Below the pieces are notes generated by a model that saw only the letters and a list, made by a program, of their open reading frames with translations, had not been told where the DNA came from and made no database searches. A stretch of 64,000 bases of DNA from Lumnitzera littorea (lineage: Eukaryota; Streptophyta; Magnoliopsida; Myrtales; Combretaceae): contig JAMXBB010000004.1 of assembly GCA_024138015.1 (NCBI GenBank), positions 11,209,711 to 11,273,710 of the forward strand. Direction: 5' to 3'. Position 1 is the first letter of the stretch. Each line of letters opens with the position of its first letter. Of the stretch, positions 11,449 to 21,913 are shown piece after piece. The position numbers and the translations under genes were made by a program.

Positions 11449-14402
11449 TTACCTAAGAATCTTGAACTTGTTTGCTAGCAAAGGCTTTGTAAAAATATCT
11501 ACAAGCTGATCTTTTGATCTATAATAAATGAGGCTTACATCTCCTTTCTTCTGCACTTCTCTTAAAAAGAAAATTTTGATCTTGAAATGCTTAGTTTTTC
11601 CGTGAAAAACTGCATTGTGAGAGATTGCAATTATTGCTTGATTGTCCATAAAGCCTTTGTATCATTTAGTTGCTTCAAGTGTAAATCCCATAACAACTTC
11701 CTTAGCCACAATGCTTGATTCACTGCTATTGTAGCAGCAATAAATTCAGCCTTTGCAGTAGACTGTGCTACTATATCTTATTTCTTGAAACTCTATGAGA
11801 AAACTCTTGATCCTAGACTAAAATAGTACCTAAATGTACTCTTCATGTCATCTACAGATCCACCCCAATCATTATAAAAAAATCCCAACAACTTGAAGTT
11901 TTGACACTTCTTAAATTTTACACCAAAATCAATAGTTCCTTTGATGTACCTAATGACTCTTTTTGCAGCTCTAAGATGCACTTCACTAGCATAATGCATA
12001 AAACGAGAGAAAATGCTTACAACAAAAAGGATATCTAGCTTAGTTGCTGTTAGGTACATTAGACATCCAACATGCTTCTAAAATAGCCTTCTTCAACTTT
12101 GTTTATTCCATCCTCCTTTCTTAAGCTCTCCTTTGGATTCATTGGAGTAACCATTTCATTACAATCCTCCATGCGAAACTTCTTGAGAATTTCCTTTGCA
12201 TACTTCTTTTGACAAATGAAAACTTCATCTTTTAACTGCTTAATCTCCATTCTTAGAAAGTATGTCATTAGTCCAAGGTTTGTCATTTCAAAAATTTGCA
12301 TCATTTCCCTTTTGAACTCTTCAACAAGCTTGGTGTTTTTACCGATGATTAAGAGATCATCAACGTAAAGAGAGACTATAAGCAGATCATCTCCTTTACA
12401 TTTCACATAAATAGTAGCCTCTAACATGCTTTTTTAAAATCTTAGGCTTGACAGATGCTTGTCTATCTCTAGGTGCTTGTTTCAAGCCGTATATAGCCTT
12501 CTTAAGCAAGTAGACCTTGTCTTCTTTACCTTGTTCCACGAATCCCTCGGGTTATTCAACATAGATTTCCTCCTAAAAAATACCATTCAAGAATGTAGAT
12601 TTTACATCTAGTCGAAACACTTTCCACCCATTTTGCACTACCGTTGCTAGCATCAGCCCAATAGTGTCTAATCTAGCAGCAGGAGCAAATGTATTTGAGT
12701 AATCAACCCTAAAGACTGGAGCATACCCCTTGACAACAAGCCTAGCTTTGTGTTATTTGACAGATCCATCTGCATTGAGCTTGGTTCTAAGCACCCATTT
12801 TGCTTTAACAATTTTTCTATACATCGGTCTATCAATTAGCTCCTAAGTCTTATTCTTTTTTATCATTGGCAACTCTTCCTCCATTGCCTTCTGCCATTTT
12901 TTGGTCTTTAATAACTTCTTCATAACCAACAGGTTTACAAATGGCCACATTGCACCTCTGATAGATATCATGGAGAGGTATTGTTCTACGAATTGGTGGA
13001 TCATCTTCCAATTCTTCTTACCACTGTTCTGATGCTTGCTCTTCTCTTGTTTGGAAGGAAGGACTCAATTTCTACTTGCTCATGGATGTCTCTTTTGTCT
13101 GTTCCCATTTCCACTTCTCATCTTCATTGAAGAACACATCTCTACTGACAATTATCTTCCCTATTTGAGGTTGATAAACCTTGTAGGCTTTAGAAGAAGA
13201 ACTGTAATCAACAAAGATGCTTGGTTCTGACTTCTTGTCAAGTTTATCATGCTTGACCTGTAAAATGTGAGAGAAACACACACAACCAAACACTCTAAGG
13301 AAATTGAGTGAAGGTTTATAGCCATACCATGCCTTAAATGGAGTTTTATCCTTCAATGCTTTGGTAAGTAATTTGTTTTGCAAGAAAACTGTAGTACTGG
13401 CTACCTCAGCCTAAAATTTTTTTGGCAACTCCTTGTCATGTAGCATGCATCTAGTCATCTCCATTATGTATCTATTTCTCCTTTCACTAACTTCATTTTG
13501 CTATAGAGTATAGGGTGCAGTAAGCTGGTGTTCTATGCTCACTTCTTCACAAAACAAGTTAAATTCTCCTAATGTGTATTCTTTTCCATTATCTAACCTT
13601 ATAACTTGAATTTTGCAATCACTTTGATTTTCTACCATTTTCTTGAACTTCCAATACACTTTAGCCACTTTAGACTTCAATTTTAAGAAAAAATCCAACA
13701 CATTCTTGTAAAATCATTAATAAAAGCAATGTAATATTGACTACCTGCTAATGAAAGAGTTCTTTGAGGACCCAATACATTTGTGTGGATTAGCTGCAAC
13801 TTGTGAGTGGCTCTCTATGATGACTTTGGGAATGGTTTCCGATTTTGTTTACAATATTGACAAGCATGGTATCTCAGTAAGTGATCTCTAAAGGTTGGTA
13901 AGCCAATTGTGAGCTCCCTTTCCTTCATAAGTTGCATCCTTTTCAAGTGACAATGACTAAGTTGCTTATGCCATATCTCGGTGTTGCTAGCATCCTTGGA
14001 GAATGCAACAAGTTCTTCTTTGATGGGATCAAAAGAAAAACTTTTTCCTTTCATTCTCACTTTGAGAATTTCCTGACTAGTGGCATCGAGTATGCGGCAA
14101 AAGCTATCTTCAAATATCACTTTAAAGCCTTTTTCAATCAACTGGCCTACACTCAACAAATTTTGGTCAATTTCTAGTATGTAAAGAACATCATAAATAT
14201 TCTTTGAGCTTGCAGTGCCAGTTATGGTGATTGTCCCTTTCCCTTTGACAGAGATGTATTCACCATTGCTAATTTTGACTTTAGTAATGTCAGTTGGCCT
14301 CAATTCTTTGAAGAGTTTCTTATAGTTGGTCATGTGGTTGGTATAACCATTATCAATTAACCAACTTTTAGACGAACAACTACTTACAAAACAAGATGCC
14401 AC
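11449..14402 (-). pseudogene. Copia pol remnant (protease, integrase, RT, RNase H)
   Basis: Pieces in order on the minus strand. The protease at 14402 and below reads WLIDNGYTNHM, where DSG is usual, so the active-site triad is altered. The gag-pre-integrase zinc site follows (HKQLSH...ACQYC). In the integrase core, HTNVLGP at about 13779-13781 has asparagine for the first catalytic aspartate, and IRLDNGKEYT keeps the second. An integrase/RT linker (FLRVFGCVCFSH) follows. The reverse transcriptase keeps SLYVDDLLIIG near 12370. RNase H shows the Copia ending VDIFTKPLLANKF near 11480. At least five breaks (stops or frame changes) separate these parts, so no polyprotein can be made. Confidence 0.92.
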
Positions 14403-15250
14403 AAAAAGCTAATCTTCATCCTCTTATTCTACAACTTAGGCTTCAACCTCCTGTTGCTGAGCTTTTTCTCTGCAAATTATTGCTTCATGTCCCATTTGAT
14501 TGCATTTGGAACATTTTGCATCAAGTTTCCTCCAACATTTGAATGGAGGATGGCCTTCCTTTCTATAATGATGGCAAGAAGGGTATTTACCCTTGAAGCT
14601 TCATTTTTTGCCTTTGTTGTTACTCAAAGTAGGAACAAAAGAATTTCCCCCTTAGCCTTTCTTCTTCTTTTTTTTGTTTTTGTTAGCTCCTTGATGCTTT
14701 GAAAATAAGGCTCCTTTGGTGTTGAAATCTTGCCTCATATGCCTTCTTTGCTCTTGTGTCTACAGAGAATTAAGTAATTTTGCTAAGGAAATCTTTGATA
14801 GATCCTTGGCATTTTCCAAGGTTGTAACTGTCGCTTTATACCTCTTACGTACTGTGACAAGGATCTTCTCTATAATCCTTGAATCATTAAATTTAGACTC
14901 GAGTAGTCTGACTTTGTTTGCAATTTCAAGTAGTCTATCTAAATACTGTTTGATTGTTTCATATTCCTTTATCTTTTGCAACTCAAAATTCCTTATCAAA
15001 TTTAAAAATTGCATTCCTTTGATCCTTTTGTCTCTTGCATATTCTTCCTTGAGATAATCCCATATAGACTTAGTTGTCTTACGGGACATAATTCTTATGA
15101 AGATTGTTGAAGACACCGTAACAAACAAGCATGCTTTGGGCTTTGACTTTTTATCTTTTTCTCCTCATACATTTTGATCTGTTTCATGATGGGATTGTTT
15201 AGAAGTACAGGAACATCATAGTCTTCTTCCATTACTTCCTAATGATCCAA
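14403..15250 (-). pseudogene. Copia gag remnant (UBN2-type, with zinc knuckles)
   Basis: The minus frame at 15128-14760 reads TTKSIWDYLKEEYARDKRIK and later FELQKIKEYETIKQYLDRLL, typical of the UBN2/gag polypeptide of plant Copia elements. Downstream, near 14560-14460, two cysteine clusters (CHHYRKEGH..., CSKCNQMGHEAIIC) mark zinc knuckles; the second is a complete C-x2-C-x4-H-x4-C. Stop codons separate the parts. In live elements gag forms the particle that encloses the RNA. Confidence 0.85.
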
Positions 15251-15390
15251 AGCATCCAAATATACCTCCATACGAATTGCCCAAATCTGATAGTTTTCTT
15301 TGTCGAACACCGGCGCAGCAATCGAGGAGAAACTGCCTTTGGCTTCCGTGATGTTTTCAAAAACTCACACACAGATCTCCCAAGAAGAAA

Positions 15391-15402
15391 GCTCCAATAC
15401 CA
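15391..15402 (-). other. primer binding site (tRNA-iMet type, mutated)
   Basis: On the minus strand this reads TGGTATTGGAGC, two bases inside the 5' LTR. The usual plant Copia site, matching the 3' end of initiator tRNA-Met, is TGGTATCAGAGC, so 10 of 12 positions agree. Confidence 0.85.
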
Positions 15403-15404
15403 AT

Positions 15405-15689
15405 TGTTGGTTTTTAAGGATAAAAAAATAAAAGAGGAAGAATGATACAATCATGCATCAAATATGGGAAAAGATAAATGATGTTGTACTAAACTGCAGG
15501 AATTATTATTTTTGTTCTAGCAAGCTTCTATTATATAGAAGCTGAAATAGATGGCTTTAATAACCGAGAATCAAGCCATGAATCATCAACACAAATCTTA
15601 ACAAACTAACTACTTCCTAAAGACTAAGATAAACAAAAACAATATAGAAATATAAAACAACTACAGTCCTAAAAAGCAACTAACTAACA
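15405..15689 (-). repeat. 5' LTR of the 4.6-kb Copia element
   Basis: 285 bp, TG...CA ended. It is followed by ATGAT at 15690-15694, the right target duplication. Confidence 0.95.
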
Positions 15690-15694
15690 ATGAT

Positions 15695-16321
15695 CAAGCA
15701 AATAACAACCTATGGTTCAAATGAAAGAAAGATCTAAACTCAAGAATTTCCATCACACTATCTCATGCTCATTCCCAAATTCTAATACCCAAAATAGTTT
15801 TAAACTATGTCATATGTTTAATGAGTAGGTCGTTTGATAGAACGGGTACTGGAGTTGGCTACCCATTGGATCTAATGACTCACTCTTTAGTAAGCTGTGA
15901 CTCAATTGCATTTATGTGGCTCCCTAAAATTGAGGGTGGTTAGTTCTTTTCCTTTTTTAAAATATATTTTTTAATTCTTTTTGAATTTTTATTAATTTAC
16001 TTTTTATATAATTATATTATTTTAAAAATTAATTCTTTGGATTAATCTGAGGTCGCCACATGGCAAATAGTAATAGAAATTATAATGGTGTTATAAATAG
16101 TTCTTGTTCTCGAAAGCTTGTGCGTTGATAATTGAATAGAAAAAGAAAATATAGAAAGAGTACTAAAAATTAATATATTTATTCTGTTAAATTACTAATA
16201 TTTCCCCTTCTGAATAGAACGTTAGGCATTTATGATATATTAAAAGTTTCATGACCCACACATTTTCTTTCATCTTTCTGTTTTCTTTTGACTAGGCCCG
16301 AGAGCTTATCCTATATTATTT
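15695..16321. other. intergenic, no gene recognised
   Basis: AT-rich sequence to the right of the Copia element. I see no protein motif and no RNA gene. Confidence 0.5.
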
Positions 16322-16790
16322 AGTAAAGGTGTAAATAAGACAAATCTACTCACAAGCTATTTAAGTTTGGCTTGATATTTACTTGAACTCGACTTGATTA
16401 TAGTTGAATCAAGCTCAAGCTACTTGAGTAATTTATTATATCAAGCTTAAGCTTTTTGATGCTTGACTCAATAATCTTACAAACCTAATCGAATTTGAGT
16501 CGAGCTTAAATATTAGTCCAATTTGAGCCAAGTTTAAAAATTATTATTATTTTGATTACATTTATAGCATCTTTTAAAATTATCTAGTTTAAATTAACTT
16601 AATTGATTTCATCTTAAGCTCATCAAATTTCATTTCAAGCCTAACTCAAGTTTTATATATTAAAGCTCGATTAAGTTCGAATTAAGTTCGAATTTTAATT
16701 TTTTTTTCATTCAAATTTAGTTCAAGCTTAGTATTATATTGTCTCCACTTGATTTGCTTGTAGCTTTATTCTTTAAGATATGAAAGGTAT
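16322..16790. repeat. GAGCTCGAG-rich dispersed repeat (non-autonomous element, type uncertain)
   Basis: The stretch is built of repeated TTGAGC/CAAGCT/TCGAG-like words (for example near 16380-16520 and 16640-16740). Such composition is common in short non-autonomous DNA elements of plants, often hAT-like. The left end resembles the GGTGTAAA start of such elements. I could not establish clean terminal inverted repeats or a target duplication. Its right part recurs at 32012-32160. Confidence 0.4.
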
Positions 16791-17015
16791 AGTTTGGATA
16801 AATGTAAGACTCCCATATTTAGACTTCATTAGCTAATAACTTCTAACAATTTTTCCATTTAGAGACACCAATAAAAAAGGGCATGTTTTTTGAATATTAA
16901 GTCACATGGATGGAACTACTGCATTTATGGAAAAGAAGTAAATAAAGGTTAAAACGTGAATCATGAACAACAAAGGGGCATCATTTTGATTCTATGAAAA
17001 CGAAAATCTCAAAAT
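16634..17015. repeat. duplicated kinase-gene downstream flank, left copy
   Basis: About 380 bases align, with scattered differences, to 32012-32371. Shared landmarks include CCTAACTCAAG-type bases at the left, ATGTAAGACTCCCA, GGACTTCATTGGCTAATAAC-like bases, ACTACTGCATTTATGGAAAA and AACAAAGGGGCATCATTTTG. The right copy lies 0.3-0.7 kb downstream of the receptor kinase stop codon. The left copy may therefore mark a lost or displaced second kinase locus. No kinase coding sequence remains beside it. Confidence 0.8.
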
Positions 17016-17478
17016 ATTATTTTACCACTCCAATACAACAATTAGTATTTTTTAGCTTATACTCCATCTAAATTTTTTTACTACTTTAACCTTCCAATTC
17101 TTTTTTCAAATGTATTTTTCCAACATATTCTTAATTGAAGTTTTAAACTTTACCCTTTACCTTAGTTGTAGTACCTTTAAGAGTTAGGATTGAGTTTAGA
17201 AGGATTGTAAGTAAAGCTTGGTTGGAAGTTTAAACTAAAAGTCCTATATGAAATTGGATTTATGATGGATTAAGAAAGGCTTGTTATTCTGCTTGCTAGT
17301 TCCTTCATTCAAGTTCCTTATTAAGTATGATTTGGACCTTAAGATGGGATTTGGAATTGTGAACACGATTTGGACTTAAAGTTTCAACTTGGGCTTTGAA
17401 ATTGTTTTTGGTTTAGCTTTCAAGTATGTGATATCTATTTGTATGATTATGTTTGCTAGGATAGAAAAAAAAATTGAC
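17016..17478. other. intergenic, possible interrupted older element
   Basis: No gene recognised. The sequence ends at the Sirevirus-like insertion. It may join in origin with 27773-28224 on the other side of that insertion, because the near-repeat CAAGC/CAAAC borders the element. Confidence 0.4.
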
Positions 17479-17483
17479 CAAGC

Positions 17484-18464
17484 TGAAGAACACTAGGCTA
17501 AACTCAAAATGGGGGGTGAATTGAGTTTAAGGACAAATTTTAATTCTTTTTCGATATAAATGACTAAATGCAATAATAAAAGTAATCAAAGCAATAATAG
17601 AACAATAATACATGCAAAAATTAAAGAGATAGGGATAAAGAAGATCAAGCTCGGATTTAACGTAAAGTTCGAACCACCCCCTAGTTTCCATGAATATACA
17701 ATGCCTCCAACTAAAGACTTCACTTTTACTTTATTGATTTCATAATCCAATTACTCCAAGAGCTACACAAGTTTACACAATCTCTTTTACATACAACTAA
17801 CTCAACAGTATCACTTTCTTCACTCAAAATTACAAATGTGAGGACTTTCAAACACCACAACTATGTCTCTTTTTGTTTGATAACAAATAGGTGTACAAGA
17901 GACCAAAGAGAAGTAAAAATCAACTCAAGAATGTAAGAGAATGTTTTTAAATTATAGTAGAATATCAGATCTTCTTAGCTTTTGGTCAAGTTGTTGAGCT
18001 TTTATAACAACTCAATAAATTCTTCATGTTGCCGTGCATTAAATGCTCTAATGGTTACTTGAAACTAACTTATCGACATACTGATACTCTGAACTACTGG
18101 CAAGCTAGTAAAAAATACTCTACCAGTAAGTGAATCGACAAGTTGGTTCTTCTAGGTCAGTGAACTTTTCTTTGTGTTTTCTAATGCTTTATATTGTTAT
18201 CTTGGTTCTACCTTGAGTCCTTAACTCGATAGGCTAAACGTCACCCAAAAATTCTTCTCATATACAACAAACAAATACTCTTTAGATAATTGATATATCT
18301 AATCATTAAACAAGCCAATTGATTTTATTCAATTATCTCAATATAATTGAATAATACTTAGTTTAATCATCCACTTGTTTTATTCTCTTAAAAAACAACA
18401 TGTTTAGATATACACTTTTTGTTTTATTTTCGTCAAAATCAAATAATAAGCGCTATGTTCAACA
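17484..18464 (-). repeat. 3' LTR of the Sirevirus-like element
   Basis: 981 bp, TG...CA ended. It is about 56 bp shorter than the other LTR because a block present at about 27538-27595 is missing near 18285. Confidence 0.93.
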
Positions 18465-18478
18465 ATCTCCTCCTTTTT
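18465..18478 (-). other. polypurine tract
   Basis: The minus strand reads AAAAAGGAGGAGAT immediately before the 3' LTR. In such elements this tract primes second-strand synthesis. Confidence 0.85.
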
Positions 18479-19539
18479 GATAAGTACAAAACTCTTTTAA
18501 CAACTCCCCTTTAATTTAATACTCCTCCTCAATTTATCATAGGAATTCAAGATGATCAATGATTAAATAAGATTGAGCAAAAAGGTGAGAATTGATCCTT
18601 TTCATGATAAGTCGATATAATAAATTTGCTAAAGCTATAATGTATTTGTCTAGGAGTTAACAATGAATGATCATTACCCAATTTACTTATGATCAACTAA
18701 TCAACAAAAACATCCAATTTAGGCAATTGTAAATTTTACACTATCGAGTTAAATTAACCAATGAAAGACTATGAATGACTTGAATTATTCTCCCCCTTTG
18801 ACCTCATGAAAAGGAGAAGGATCCAAGCGGTGAAAAGGGAAGAAAATTCAAGCCAAAAATTCAGTAGAGTTTCAGCTTATACCAGAGAATATGCTCCTTG
18901 CAAGAAGAAAATAAAAAACATATAAGGCTCGAAAAGAGCACAAAAACAACCAGCAATGGACAACTACATATAGCAAAGAGATTACAAAGGCTACAAATAT
19001 CCAGCAGTAAAAGTAGGTCTAACAAGAACCAAAGTTCTCAATATACAAAAAAAATAAATAAATAAAGTAGCCAAATGTCGAGTCCTTAAACAAAATGGCA
19101 AAAAAGCAAACAAAACTTTCAAAAGAAGTCATAAACAACTAATATAAAGAGCAAGCCCATCAAGGACCAAAGTTTACAAAACAACAACGAAATAAAAGAG
19201 TAGCCAAAGACGAAGTTCTTTAAACAAAAAGAGCAAAGAAATGATAAAAAGCTGAAGTGCATGACTAAGCAGCAGGAGGATCATCTTCTTAAGCTAGAAG
19301 AGGAAAAGGGCAAGATGGACAATGGTAGTCCAGTTGTAAATGACCATGAAGTCCTTGAAATCTACCATGTAAGTGATCATGAATGTTCTCTTAAATTTGA
19401 TTGTAGCGCATATTTGAGTACTGATAAAAAGGATACTGAGAGGTTAAAGGAGCAGTTAGATCAAAAGAAAGGAACCCATAGTCAGGTGGAGGCTAGTGAG
19501 AAGAACCTTCAGGTGGAGGAGAGGTAACATGGCTTGGAG
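18479..19539. other. non-coding part between extra frame and 3' LTR
   Basis: A-rich, repetitive sequence before the 3' LTR. An 88-codon plus-strand frame at 19261-19527 lies antisense to the tail of the extra frame, and I treat it as a shadow. Confidence 0.5.
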
Positions 19540-20511
19540 TTGCACCGAAGTAAGTATGAGCATTAGGATTGCTTGGCTCATTAGAAGAAGTAATAGAATC
19601 CTAAGTACTACGTGTAGAGCTAAGATCAAGAGGAGGAAGGTCTTTCTTTCGAACCCAGTTGTTCCCTAATTTCTTCTTAATTCCTCTACAAACATCAATT
19701 AATTCTAGGTGCTTGACTTGACCTACTTGTAGGGGGGGTAGCAACGGAGGAAATTGAATACCCTTTCTTATAAGCAATTGTGTAACCAATTGCCCAAAGT
19801 GAAGAAAAGCTTGAGATGGGTTGTTGGTTACATGTTTAAAGCATTGGACTACAATACTGAAAAAATCAATTTGCTTATTCATTATCAAATAATACAAAAT
19901 CCATAAGTCCTGAAGGGTGGCGTTAGATTATTGGCCTTAATGAGGATAGTAGCTATGAATGACAATATGGTGGAGGATTTTTGTCTTAAGGTCGAGGTGG
20001 ATGGTAGCCAAATTTTTTGTTTTTCCCTAATTTGCTCAAACACCTTTAAATCTAAAGACTCTCTTATAGAATTTTGCCCCATAGTAATTTACATTTACTT
20101 CTGTCCCACTAATAGTAGCACCAATAAGACCACAAATATCCTCAGGCGTAATAGTAATTAAAGTACCATAAACATAAGTATTGAGGATACTACGACGTAA
20201 CTCATCACTCAGATTCATTTTCAGTTTTAGTCTACCTTGATCATCTAGAAAATTCGACATATTACAGTAAAAATACTTAATAGCATCATTGTGTACCTCA
20301 TGAGGAAACCGAAGGATATCGAGGACATGATTGGTGATGACCTTGGGAAAAGCGGCAATGTGAAATTCCTCGAGCACCTTCGGTGGATAAATGATGTTGG
20401 TATTGACCTCTAGATTAACAAATTTCTCAAAGCTTTGAAAGTGTTGTCGAGAGGGAAGGAGGTGGTTATCAAAGGCCAGGGGGTAAGGCCACGAGCAATA
20501 CGTGGTGCCAT
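19540..20511 (-). pseudogene. extra 3' frame of the Sirevirus-like element (plant-transposon-protein-like)
   Basis: Minus strand, same sense as pol, between the pol end (21914) and the 3' LTR (18464). The best start is the ATG at 20511 (MAPRIARGLTP). A frame change follows near 20480. The next long piece (20377-20036, open further upstream) holds EEFHIAAFPKVITNHVLDIL, KYFYCNMSNFLDDQG and GTLITITPEDICGLIGATI. After stops near 20030-19910 a further piece (19897-19601) has TNKQIDF-like and FGQLVTQLLIRKGIQFPP blocks. The pattern of blocks recalls the 'putative plant transposon protein' domain (Pfam PF20167) found in retroelements; this is by memory and unsearched. Function unknown. It occupies the position of the env-like gene of SIRE elements, but I see no signal peptide or fusion-type membrane segment. 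Confidence 0.6.
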
Positions 20512-20519
20512 GAGGGTTG

Positions 20520-20880
20520 AAAAGGTGTAAATATGTATGGACGTATGTGGTAAGGAGGAGAGAGCGGGTGATGGAAGCCGGCGAGACTGTGGAGGCAAGT
20601 TAACGGTATGTGGCAGTGTGACTGTTTGAAAGGTATGGGTAGAGAGAGAAAGTGAAGAGAGGAAGAAGAAGAAAGAGAAGATTGATGAAAGATGAAGAGA
20701 AAGAGGAGAGAAGGGAGAGTTTATTGATGGAGGAAATTTTAGATTTTGATGGAGGAAAAGAGATGAATCGAAGAGAGAGAAATGGGTTAGGGTTTGAGGA
20801 AGGAGAAAAGAGGTTTTTGTAGAAGAAGGATGAGGGAAAGATGGTGCAATGCGACTTTAAGTCGAGCTTGAAAATTGAAT
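20520..20880 (-). promoter_or_regulatory. pyrimidine-rich leader before the extra frame
   Basis: On the minus strand, some 300 bases upstream of the ATG at 20511 are dominated by C and T (CTTCTCTTTCTTC-like runs, complement of about 20600-20830). They include a telo-box-like AAACCCTAACCC (complement of 20784-20795). Such composition is typical of plant gene 5' untranslated leaders. It is unlike the rest of the element and suggests a separate transcript or a captured gene segment. Confidence 0.45.
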
Positions 20881-21913
20881 AACCGACTTGCTGGTGTTTA
20901 GATGAACCGGCATGCGATTGCCGATTATAAGCATAGAACCAAAAAAAAGTGAAAAAGGAGAGTAGTATACTGACTTTCCGGTTAATCAAATAGAAGCAAA
21001 AACAAGTTGTTAAATATGCAGGTATATCGACGAGCCAATGATTTGTATAATCGACATGCTGATTGTCTACAATTTTGCAGAAAAACAGTAGAGACCACTT
21101 GTTTGAGCAAAGTTACTAATCCAATTTGATTTGTAGAGATTCATTGAATATCTTAACACTTCAAACAAGTTTATTTGAGTCCGTTAAGGCTTGAAAAACT
21201 TAATTTCTAACTAGATAGCTAAGATTTATCCGAATCAAATCCATAAAGCCAATTAATTCATGATAAAGTGAAAGTGTCCATGAATGAGCAAAATAGGTGC
21301 ATAAACATTGAGTTTTTTGCACACCGACAAGTCAAGCAAATTTCAAATGTATGAGCATGGTAGGCACAAAATATAGCTTTAAGGCTCTACAAATTGTGAA
21401 ATGACCACTTGAGTTCCTTAATCATGCAAGTGGCTAGAGAGCAAGTAAAGATCCTTTCTCAATGTTCAAGAAAAGTTCATGTTTTAAATGTGTTAAAAGA
21501 TATTAAGAGACATAAAAGAGACATGATCAAGCTAAGTAAACTTCATATAAGTAAGAAATACTCCATTTTGCACATAGAACCTAAAAAGGGTCTAGAGAGG
21601 TCATGTATGTATGAAATTTAAATTAAGCTTGTTCAACCACTCAAACATGATTTAGGGATGAAAATAGACATTTAAGCCCCAGTTTTGGGCACGAAAACCA
21701 ATGCATGATAATTTTGTGCATATATAAACTTGGATAAATATGAATGACTTCAAGTGTACCCAAAATGTTGTTAAATGTGATACTTAATGCATAAAAGTCA
21801 TATGATCATGTTTCTTATACCTTATAGTGTTATATTTTTCGATTAACTTACTTAGTAAGTTAATTTTGTTTAAAAAGGCCATGTTGGTTCTTATGTGTCT
21901 AGCACTCATCTTG

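Larger units (their letters stand above)
11128..15689 (-). mobile_element. decayed Ty1/Copia LTR retrotransposon
   Basis: Two direct LTRs of 285 bp each (11128-11412 and 15405-15689) begin TGTTGG and end CTAACA. They are flanked by a perfect 5-bp duplication, ATGAT. Between them, on the minus strand, lie gag (UBN2-type), zinc knuckles, protease, integrase, reverse transcriptase with YVDD, and RNase H, in Copia order (integrase before reverse transcriptase). A primer site resembling the tRNA-iMet type sits beside the 5' LTR at 15391-15402. The LTRs differ at about 26 positions by eye, near 9 percent, so the insertion is old. Many stops show it is dead. Confidence 0.95.

Noticed and set aside
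19261..19527. 88-codon plus-strand frame, charged and glutamate/lysine-rich
   Set aside because: It lies antisense to the tail of the extra frame of the Sirevirus-like element, has no known motif, and its composition follows from the opposite-strand sequence.
20600..20989. 129-codon minus-strand frame, very rich in serine, leucine and phenylalanine
   Set aside because: It is a translation of the pyrimidine-rich leader. CT-rich DNA is open by default, and the apparent membrane character is an artefact.
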